DNA from: Archaeoglobus_B sp964471215
GTDB taxonomy: Archaea > Halobacteriota > Archaeoglobi > Archaeoglobales > Archaeoglobaceae
Assembly: GCA_964471215.1 (NCBI GenBank)
Contig: CAYYFC010000007.1
Span: 1 to 45,949 of the forward strand
Length of the DNA stretch: 45,949 nt
Reading direction: 5' to 3'
Part shown: positions 32,598 through 38,856 of the stretch, piece by piece
Numbering within the stretch: the stretch's first letter is position 1
How the letters are laid out: every line of letters starts with the position of its first letter
The notes under the pieces: generated by a model
What the model saw: the letters and a program-made list of their open reading frames with translations, nothing else
Told to the model about the DNA's origin: nothing
Databases searched by the model: none
Translations under genes and position numbers: made by a program

Positions 32598-33431
32598 TCA
32601 TGAATTGAAAAGATCTGGAGTAATTATGACTCTATCGCATGGCTCACAGACAACTCTCGTTTTTATAACCCTCCCGTATTTCTCCCAAATACCCTTAACC
32701 TCCTTTAACCCTTTCCCGAACGCAACGTAGCATGGACCGTTTCCAGACAGGCCGCAGAAGCAATCAAGATCAGAAACTTCTCTAATGACTTCAAACGGAT
32801 ATCCTATCTTTTTACAATAGTAGATAGAATTGTAAAACATGGCGTGTTTATAATCTCCTTCTAAAGCAAGCCTGAGAGCTTTTTTAATTATATCGTTCTC
32901 TTTTCTTATCTTCTTTAGATCTATTTCTTTTCTGCTCCAGTTTGGAATCAATACCAGAGCTTTAGACCTTCTAAATTCCCATCTCATTAGCTTCATATCT
33001 CTGTTATTTGTCACTACTATACCGCCTAATAATGAGGCGGAAGCATCGTCGAATGCACCAGTGTAGCTTATCCCAACATCTAGAGATATTTTGGAATTCA
33101 GTCTTAAGATCTCATGAGCGGTCAATTTCCTGTTCAGGTATTTAAAAATCGATACGAGTAATGCGTTTATAAATGCTGAGCTACTGCCGAGCCCAGATGC
33201 TCTGGGTATATCGCTTTTTACCTCAACAGCTGCCTTTAAATTAAATCTGGACAGAATTTCGTCCAGAATTTTATCCCTCGCCTCACGATCTCCATCAATA
33301 ATTATATTTTCCTTTAATTCATCCTCCACTCTCAGCTTTAACCTAATTTTTAAATCTAACGCAAATGCACTGCCAAAATTCATCGCCAAGGCATTTATTA
33401 TCGTTCCTGCTCCGTATGACTTTGCCTTCAT
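32598..33431 (-). CDS. Shikimate kinase, archaeal GHMP type
   Basis: Phosphorylates shikimate in aromatic amino acid synthesis; archaeal enzymes belong to the GHMP kinase family, not the bacterial AroK fold. 277 residues from ATG 33431 (MKAKSYGAGTIINALAMNFG, the standard opening with the AGTIINA turn). GHMP ATP-binding motif PRASGLGSSSAFINAL at about 76-91, the diagnostic SYTGAFDDASASLLGGIVVT, and the C-terminal glycine motif GLSGNGPCYVAFG. A longer frame to 33530 runs into the divergent pcm gene and is rejected. It shares a 49-base divergent promoter region with pcm. Pantoate kinase is the nearest alternative, but TGAFDDA points to shikimate kinase. Confidence 0.92.
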   Translation of the reverse strand: MKAKSYGAGTIINALAMNFGSAFALDLKIRLKLRVEDELKENIIIDGDREARDKILDEILSRFNLKAAVEVKSDIPRASGLGSSSAFINALLVSIFKYLNRKLTAHEILRLNSKISLDVGISYTGAFDDASASLLGGIVVTNNRDMKLMRWEFRRSKALVLIPNWSRKEIDLKKIRKENDIIKKALRLALEGDYKHAMFYNSIYYCKKIGYPFEVIREVSDLDCFCGLSGNGPCYVAFGKGLKEVKGIWEKYGRVIKTRVVCEPCDRVIITPDLFNS

Positions 33432-33480
33432 AAAATAGGGAAGTCTAAAGTTTATTAAATTGTTTATTATAACATCTATT

Positions 33481-34146
33481 ATGAGAGATTTATTCGAAGA
33501 AAAAAGGAAGAGAATGGTCGAAGAGCTCAAGCTTGAGATAGGAATAAGCGATAAGGTTGCAAACGCGATGTTGAGGGTTCCTCGGCATCTTTTTGTGCCT
33601 CCTCCTTATGACAGGGAGGCATATCTGGATACGCCACTACCGATCGGCAGCGGTCAGACCATAAGTGCACCCCACATGGTTGCAATCATGTGCGATCTGC
33701 TAGATTTAAAAGAAGGTGAAAAGGTTTTAGAGGTTGGAGGTGGGAGCGGATATCACGCGGCGGTTGTTGCTGAGATAGTTGGGAAAAAAGGGAAGGTAGT
33801 AGCAATTGAAAGACTTCCGGAACTTGCAGAAAGGGCAAAAAAAGTTCTGAGATATTTGGGTTATGATAACGTTATTGTTGTGATTGGTGACGGCAGCAAG
33901 GGATATCCAGAAGAGGCACCCTACGATAAGATATACGTTACGGCATCAGCGCCTGACATACCCAAACCACTACTGGATCAGTTAAAACCTGGAGGAAAAA
34001 TGGTGATACCAATAGGTAAATACGATCAGTATCTTTATGTTGTCGAAAAGAACGAGAAGGGTAGCGTTCATAAAAGAATTTGGGGAGCAGTAAGATTTGT
34101 CCTGCTCATAGGAGAATACGGGTTTAAGGAATGGGAAGCTATTTAA
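33481..34146 (+). CDS. pcm: Protein-L-isoaspartate O-methyltransferase
   Basis: Repairs damaged isoaspartyl residues in proteins using S-adenosylmethionine, a useful function in a thermophile. 221 residues from ATG 33481 (MRDLFEEKRKRMVEELK); seven extra codons from 33460 would lie in the AT-rich promoter. Seen: VPRHLFVPPPYDREAYLDTP, LPIGSGQTISAPHMVAIM (substrate loop), SAM motif VLEVGGGSGYHAAVVAEIVG, AIERLPELA, GDGSKGYPEEAPYDKIYVTA and LLDQLKPGGKMVIPIG. Usual length. It is divergent from shikimate kinase and overlaps the convergent HPS-RraA gene by four bases. Confidence 0.96.
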   Translation: MRDLFEEKRKRMVEELKLEIGISDKVANAMLRVPRHLFVPPPYDREAYLDTPLPIGSGQTISAPHMVAIMCDLLDLKEGEKVLEVGGGSGYHAAVVAEIVGKKGKVVAIERLPELAERAKKVLRYLGYDNVIVVIGDGSKGYPEEAPYDKIYVTASAPDIPKPLLDQLKPGGKMVIPIGKYDQYLYVVEKNEKGSVHKRIWGAVRFVLLIGEYGFKEWEAI

Positions 34147-35447
34147 GAATATTTAATCTTCTCCCACTTATATAGCTCCACTATTTCGGCCAAAGTCTTA
34201 CCACCTTCTATCTCCGCTCTTATCCTATCTTCATGTTTCTTTACCTCTAAAGCCCTTCTAGCAATTTCATATGCCCTCCTTTTCGGAATAACCATTACAC
34301 CGTTGTCATCGGCGACTATCCAGTCTCCTGGGTTTACCTCAACACCTCCACAGATGATCTTAACGTTTATCTCCCCAAATCCCTTTGGTTCACCTGCATT
34401 TGGAACGATCTTCTTTGCAAAAACGGGGAAGTCTAGTTTAGCTATGTCGTCGACATCTCTGACAGCTCCATCGATAATTACACCCTCAATGCCCTTATTA
34501 ATACAGCTTCTTGTAGCGAGTTCGCCCCAGACGGCTGAGCTATCTCCCGAACATTTGATCACTATTACATCCCCTTTCTCCGCTACATCTATTGCCTCAA
34601 CTGTTTTTGCCCAGTCACCGTCCATTGTATAAACCGTAACTGCCTTTCCTACAACTTTTTTTCCTTTAACGATTGGTTTGATACCATCCATTGCCCTTGC
34701 CCTGTGCATTGCGTCGCTTATGTTCGGTGTCGTCACTAGCTTCAGTATCTTTCTTATCTCCTCGTCAATCATTAACTTCTTAGTTCTTATAACCTCAGAC
34801 TTCAGATACGCATCATCTATGGCTTTCCTAATCCTTAAGGCAGAAGACCTAACATCTCTCGACTTAACGATGTTGCTTCCAACTATGACTATATCTGCCC
34901 CATAAGAAACGCATTCATAAGCTTTTTTATCATCTAGCCCCCCTGCAACTGCAACCGGTATGTTCACGTTTTTAACGACATCCTTCAAGATTTCAATCGG
35001 ATCGAATCCAAGCATCTGTACATCGATACCAACGTGAACGTTTACGTAGTCAACTCCAAGTTCTTCCAATTTTTTTGCTCTCTCAACAGGATTTATTACG
35101 TTTATTAAATCCGCCATTATCTCGCAACCATATTTTCTACCAGCTCTTACCGCTTCGGCTATCGTTGAATCATCGCTTAGGGCTAGGATTATTACGATGT
35201 CTGCTCCACTTTTTGCGCACATTTCAACCTCTAATGCACCTGTATCGATTGTCTTCATGTCCGCAACTATCTTGCGATCTTTGAATTCTTTCCTCATAAT
35301 CCTTACAGCGTTCATCCCCTCGCTTTTTATCAGAGGAGTTCCGACTTCTATCCAGTCAGCACCCCCTTCTACAGCTTCTCTGGCAATCGTTACAGCTCTT
35401 TTCAGTTCGACTAGATCCAATGCTACCTGTAATATCGGTTTATCCAT
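34143..35447 (-). CDS. Fusion of 3-hexulose-6-phosphate synthase and RraA-like domain
   Basis: 434 residues. Residues 1-210: 3-hexulose-6-phosphate synthase (orotidine-decarboxylase-like barrel), with QVALDLVELKRAV, GADWIEVGTPLIKSEG, KIVADMKTIDTGALEVEM (catalytic DxKxxD), DYVNVHVGIDVQML and IPVAVAGGLDDKKAY. In archaea this runs backwards in the ribulose monophosphate pathway, making ribulose 5-phosphate and formaldehyde from hexulose 6-phosphate. Residues 230-425: RraA-like/demethylmenaquinone methyltransferase-like domain (TTPNISDAMHRARAMDGIKP, SCINKGIEGVIIDGAVRDVD, VNPGDWIVADDNGVMVIPK), of aldolase-like or unknown activity. Such fusions are known in Archaea. It is a single gene facing pcm. 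Confidence 0.92.
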   Translation of the reverse strand: MDKPILQVALDLVELKRAVTIAREAVEGGADWIEVGTPLIKSEGMNAVRIMRKEFKDRKIVADMKTIDTGALEVEMCAKSGADIVIILALSDDSTIAEAVRAGRKYGCEIMADLINVINPVERAKKLEELGVDYVNVHVGIDVQMLGFDPIEILKDVVKNVNIPVAVAGGLDDKKAYECVSYGADIVIVGSNIVKSRDVRSSALRIRKAIDDAYLKSEVIRTKKLMIDEEIRKILKLVTTPNISDAMHRARAMDGIKPIVKGKKVVGKAVTVYTMDGDWAKTVEAIDVAEKGDVIVIKCSGDSSAVWGELATRSCINKGIEGVIIDGAVRDVDDIAKLDFPVFAKKIVPNAGEPKGFGEINVKIICGGVEVNPGDWIVADDNGVMVIPKRRAYEIARRALEVKKHEDRIRAEIEGGKTLAEIVELYKWEKIKYS

Positions 35448-35518
35448 GTAATCTCTTAATCAAAAACTAATGATAAGTTTAGCGTAAGGGTTATTGATCA
35501 CAGTTTATAAGTTGTTAT

Positions 35519-36517
35519 GTGAAGTGTGAGTTATGCGGTAATGAGACTTATACAAATACAATTCCCATCTGTCCCAAATGTGCAAGAACAGATAGGGCAT
35601 TGGAATACGTCTCTAAGATACACGATGGATTTGAGAAGATCAAGGCAAAGGATATGTTTAAGTGCAGTTTATGTTCTAACGAATGCGGATTTAGCGATAG
35701 CGGTCTTTGCGGGCTGAGAATAGTAAGAAATGGAAAAATGGTTTCTCTTGTAAATTCAAATAAGGCAATTTTACATGCATATGAGGATCCGTTACCGACA
35801 AACTGCTGTAATGCTTGGTTCTGTGAAGGGAGTAAACTCAAAGGAACGAATTTAGCTGTATTCTATTACGGTTGTAATTTTGATTGTCTCTTCTGTCAAA
35901 ATTACTCTCATAAGAATGTATACGAGGGTAACACTGTAACCGTGGATGAGATGGTTGGGTACGCTATGAAAGAGAGGATAAAGTGTATATGCCATTTTGG
36001 TGGATCTCCCGAACCCCAGTTACCCTTTGCAATAAAATTCAGCAGCGAAGTTTTAAAAAGAAGAGATGTAATGATTTGCTGGGAATGGAACGGTGCAGGA
36101 AGGAGCAGTTTGGCATTGAAGGCTGCAGAGCTAAGCCATAAGAGTAAAGGAACTGTGAAATTTGATTTGAAGGCATGGAACTTAAACCTTCATATGATTC
36201 TGACTGGAAGGAGTAATGAACAGAGTATTAAGAATTTTGAGAAGATATTTGATAAATATCCTGATGTCCTCTCTGCAACTACGTTGCTAGTCCCTTACTA
36301 TGTCGATGAGCATGAAGTAAGGGAAATAGCATCGTTTATAGCATCTCTCAGCGATGAAATACCCTACAGTCTTCTAATATTTCATCCAGATTACAGACTC
36401 AGGGATCTTCCCATAACTCCAAAAAGACAGGTTTTGAGATGTTATGAAACTGCAAAGAGATATCTAAAGAATGTCCACATAGGGAACCTATTCCTGTTGA
36501 GATTTGCACCAGATTAA
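35519..36517 (+). CDS. Radical SAM protein (PflA-activase-like) with N-terminal cysteine clusters
   Basis: 332 residues. The radical SAM [4Fe-4S] motif C119-x3-C123-x2-C126 (YYGCNFDCLFCQN) follows an N-terminal region with three cysteine groups: CELCG (3-6), CPKC (18-21) and CSLCSNECGFSDSGLCGLR (49-64). It resembles COG1180-type pyruvate formate-lyase activase homologues. Glycyl-radical activation is one option; the substrate is unknown. Further: CHFGGSPEPQLPFAIKF and VKFDLKAWNLNLHMILTG (SAM-binding strand). The start is GTG 35519, giving the CELCG motif near the N terminus; a TATA-like GTTTATAA lies close upstream, so the true start is slightly uncertain. The extra cysteines may bind zinc or an additional FeS cluster. 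Confidence 0.85.
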   Translation: MKCELCGNETYTNTIPICPKCARTDRALEYVSKIHDGFEKIKAKDMFKCSLCSNECGFSDSGLCGLRIVRNGKMVSLVNSNKAILHAYEDPLPTNCCNAWFCEGSKLKGTNLAVFYYGCNFDCLFCQNYSHKNVYEGNTVTVDEMVGYAMKERIKCICHFGGSPEPQLPFAIKFSSEVLKRRDVMICWEWNGAGRSSLALKAAELSHKSKGTVKFDLKAWNLNLHMILTGRSNEQSIKNFEKIFDKYPDVLSATTLLVPYYVDEHEVREIASFIASLSDEIPYSLLIFHPDYRLRDLPITPKRQVLRCYETAKRYLKNVHIGNLFLLRFAPD

Positions 36518-36523
36518 GCATTT

Positions 36524-37372
36524 CTAGGGATCCTGCAATCTAGAAGCTATGAACTCAAATACTATTTTAGCAACTAGCATCTGTGTTTTTTTATTGAAAT
36601 CCGGAATTGCCTCTACTATGTCAATTGCGAATATATTATCGAATGTTTTAAAAAAGTAAAGCAGAATCTTCGGATCTAGACCAAACGGTTCAGGTGTTGA
36701 AACGTTTACATAGGCCGGATCGAATACATCCAAATCTATAGATAAGTAAACTGCACAGTTTCCAACAGTTCTTCTAATTTTTCTTATTAGCATCTTGGAA
36801 ACTTCCCATGAATAATAGAATGTAATACCGTTTCTTCTTGCAAAATCGACTTCTTCCTTTATGCCACTCCTTACTCCGACCTGGATTATATTTTCAATTC
36901 CCATTTCAAATATCCTCCTTGTTATGCATGCATGGTTGAATCTATTGTTATCAAAGGAGTTCCTCAAATCGAAATGGGCATCGAATACTATGTAATATAT
37001 CGATCTTACATCCATTCTATTTTTTATGGCATTAAGAATCGCGTATGTTATCGTATGCTCACCACCGAGTCCAATTGGTATCTGTCTTTTTAGATCTATA
37101 TCCTTAAAGAAATCTGCCGTGTTATCCACTACATTTTTAAATCCACCGTCAACATTTATATTTCCAGCATCGCATACTCTTGCAAGACTCAAATCTGAAT
37201 TAAAGAACAATGAATATTCTTCAAGATTCCAACTAGCCTCTCTTATTGCATTTGGGGCAAATCTAGATCCAGGTATGAAAGATTGTGTGGAATCATAAGG
37301 GATACCAAATATTATAAAATCTGCATCTTCAAATTTCGTATTTGAAAGCGAAAAATAGGAATCTATATGCAT
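36524..37372 (-). CDS. speB: Agmatinase / ureohydrolase
   Basis: Hydrolyses agmatine to putrescine and urea with two Mn ions. 282 residues. Metal-ligand motifs: GLGGEHTITYA, VFDAHFDLRNSF (DAHxD), NHACITRR and SIDLDVFDPAYV (SxDxDxxDP). N-terminal GIPYDSTQSFIPGSRFAPNA is typical of archaeal agmatinases. The gene starts directly after the aIF5A stop (TAAATG), so the two are co-transcribed. This fits polyamine/agmatine supply for deoxyhypusine formation on aIF5A, as found in several archaea. Arginase or another guanidino hydrolase is a possible alternative. Confidence 0.93.
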   Translation of the reverse strand: MHIDSYFSLSNTKFEDADFIIFGIPYDSTQSFIPGSRFAPNAIREASWNLEEYSLFFNSDLSLARVCDAGNINVDGGFKNVVDNTADFFKDIDLKRQIPIGLGGEHTITYAILNAIKNRMDVRSIYYIVFDAHFDLRNSFDNNRFNHACITRRIFEMGIENIIQVGVRSGIKEEVDFARRNGITFYYSWEVSKMLIRKIRRTVGNCAVYLSIDLDVFDPAYVNVSTPEPFGLDPKILLYFFKTFDNIFAIDIVEAIPDFNKKTQMLVAKIVFEFIASRLQDP

Positions 37373-37756
37373 TTATTTCTCAGCTATTTTTCTCTTACCC
37401 AATGATTCTATATAAAATATCTCCTTTCCTGGCTCTATTTTATCCCTCATAGATTCCGGTACTTGAAGCTCGAAAGTTTCATACGTTTCTAAATCCATGA
37501 GCTGGGCGGTTTCACCGACCACACTTATGACCTGAGCCCTCTTTCTTTCAACAATTGGAACATAGACTTTGGCAGTAACAGGCTGAACTATGCTCCTCTT
37601 CTGTCCATCGAAGATTCCTATGGCATCAATTCTTGCCTTTGCTGCACCATGCTTTCCCGGTTTACTTATCGAAATGCTGACTATTTCACAGGGCTCGTCA
37701 TCGATTATTACGTAACCTCCCTCCCTTAATTGTCTTACTTCAACCAGTTCTTTCAT
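37373..37756 (-). CDS. Translation initiation factor aIF5A
   Basis: Archaeal homologue of eIF5A/EF-P that relieves stalled ribosomes, notably at proline runs. 127 residues. The hypusine loop SKPGKHGAAKARID is intact, with the modified lysine at position 35. N-terminal KELVEVRQLREGGYVIIDDE is the SH3-like barrel; the C-terminal OB domain has VQPVTAKVYVPIVERKRAQV. It directly precedes the agmatinase gene on the minus strand, linking the factor with polyamine metabolism. Length is as usual for archaeal aIF5A. Confidence 0.96.
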   Translation of the reverse strand: MKELVEVRQLREGGYVIIDDEPCEIVSISISKPGKHGAAKARIDAIGIFDGQKRSIVQPVTAKVYVPIVERKRAQVISVVGETAQLMDLETYETFELQVPESMRDKIEPGKEIFYIESLGKRKIAEK

Positions 37757-37792
37757 GCTTTAAGATCTAAATATTTATTTTTAAAACTTTTG

Positions 37793-38107
37793 TTAGGGTT
37801 CAGACTTCTCTCTTGGTATCATTTTTCGTATTTCTTCCAACAGTTCTTCATCGCTCTTTCCTTCTGTTTTAATACCTAGATCCTTTGCTAATCTCTCAAG
37901 TTTTTCTCTTTCCTTCGATGTATACTTTCCCTCTCTAATCTTTCTTTCAAATTCTATTAATTCGAGCTCAGCCTCTCTCTGAGCCTTTTTGAATTCTCCC
38001 ATACTCTTACCAAGACTCCTTGCCAGTTCTGGTAACTTACTAGCTCCGAATAGCAAGAACACGATTATTAGTATCATCAATATCTCGTTTGGTCCTATTG
38101 TAAACAT
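37793..38107 (-). CDS. tatA: Twin-arginine translocase TatA/E-type protein
   Basis: 104 residues. N-terminal membrane helix (IGPNEILMILIIVFLLFGAS), the FGxxKLPELARSLGKSMGEF hinge and amphipathic helix of TatA, and a charged cytoplasmic tail (AQREAELELIEFERKIREGK). TatA forms the pore-like part of the folded-protein export system. It is the second of two TatA/B-like genes, 4 bases after the first, and both lie beside a twin-arginine exported oxidoreductase. TatC is not in this window. TatA and TatB roles cannot be assigned with certainty in archaea. Confidence 0.92.
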   Translation of the reverse strand: MFTIGPNEILMILIIVFLLFGASKLPELARSLGKSMGEFKKAQREAELELIEFERKIREGKYTSKEREKLERLAKDLGIKTEGKSDEELLEEIRKMIPREKSEP

Positions 38108-38111
38108 ACGA

Positions 38112-38387
38112 TCACCCCTTCTTAATTAGGTTACTACTATTTAAAACTTGTTTTATCTTGTTGACGTCGGCCGTAATAGCTTCAAGCTTCTTCCTTGCAA
38201 TCTCTTCAAGTTTTTCCTTTGTGGGTATCTCATAACCGTATAAAAGCTCAAGCTCCAACCTTCTCTTTGCCATCTTATATTCGCCGTAAATCCTTCCAAG
38301 CGTTCGTGCGACTTCTGCAAGTTTATCAGGTCCGAGTAGTATTATAGCCAGAACTACTATAAGCACGATTTCGCCCCAGCCGAGCAT
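38112..38387 (-). CDS. Twin-arginine translocase TatA/B-type protein
   Basis: 91 residues from ATG 38387 (MLGWGEIVLIVVLAIILLG). This start is chosen because a TATA-like AATATTTAAT at 38409-38418 lies about 27 bases upstream, indicating a leaderless message, and because Tat proteins begin right at the membrane helix. Longer in-frame starts (38405 and 38501) would put the TATA box inside the gene. After the helix: PDKLAEVARTLGRIYGEYKM, matching the Tat hinge GPxKLPExAR..., then a charged helix to the end. It is followed four bases later by the tatA gene. Confidence 0.88.
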   Translation of the reverse strand: MLGWGEIVLIVVLAIILLGPDKLAEVARTLGRIYGEYKMAKRRLELELLYGYEIPTKEKLEEIARKKLEAITADVNKIKQVLNSSNLIKKG

Positions 38388-38856
38388 TAGATGTGGTTCT
38401 GTCATCTCAATATTTAATTGTTCCGATCTAAGAAGTCTGTAAATATCGAGTTTTTCTGAGAACGACTGATCAAACACATGTTTATGTAAACGATTGAACA
38501 AATTAATGTTTAATAACTCATATTCTCATGCAATTTCCATTTTGAGTAGTATTAAAAGAAAATCAAACGATCATTGGGGTATTGAACGAAATTTGCTGAT
38601 TATAAATGTAATATTATTAAAATATAGAATAAATAGCATAGATTCAAATTAATATTTTTAATTGTTTATTATATTTATATTTTTAAATATCAATATTATT
38701 ATTTTTATCAAATTGATTTGTTTATATAATTTATATATATTTAAATTAAATTATATTAACAATATTTAAATTGTACTGGGCAAAATCGAAAATTTTATAT
38801 CAAATGAAGATCACGGTGTAGCCATTAAAATCAGGAAAAATAGGAGGGATGTTTTA
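38388..38856. other. Long, extremely AT-rich intergenic region before the formate dehydrogenase genes
   Basis: No gene. It carries the minus-strand promoter of the Tat genes (TATA at 38409-38418) and, at its right end, AATTTTATATC at about 38791-38801 as TATA box for the oxidoreductase operon, with AGGAGGGATG before ATG 38857. Positions 38641-38760 contain only 8 G or C in 120 bases, with many short overlapping AT palindromes such as TATATATA-type runs. This may bend or melt easily and may bind chromatin proteins or regulators; that is inference. Confidence 0.6.

Noticed and set aside
32598..33530. Longer shikimate kinase with 33 extra N-terminal residues
   Set aside because: The extension overlaps the pcm promoter and start and is Ser/Leu/Ile-rich shadow sequence; MKAKSYGAGT is the family start.
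38388..38501. Longer TatA/B protein starting at 38501
   Set aside because: It would include the TATA box at 38409-38418, and Tat proteins begin directly at the membrane helix.
38520..38856. Replication origin in the AT-rich island
   Set aside because: No orc1/cdc6 gene nearby and no recognisable origin recognition boxes; AT-richness alone is not enough.
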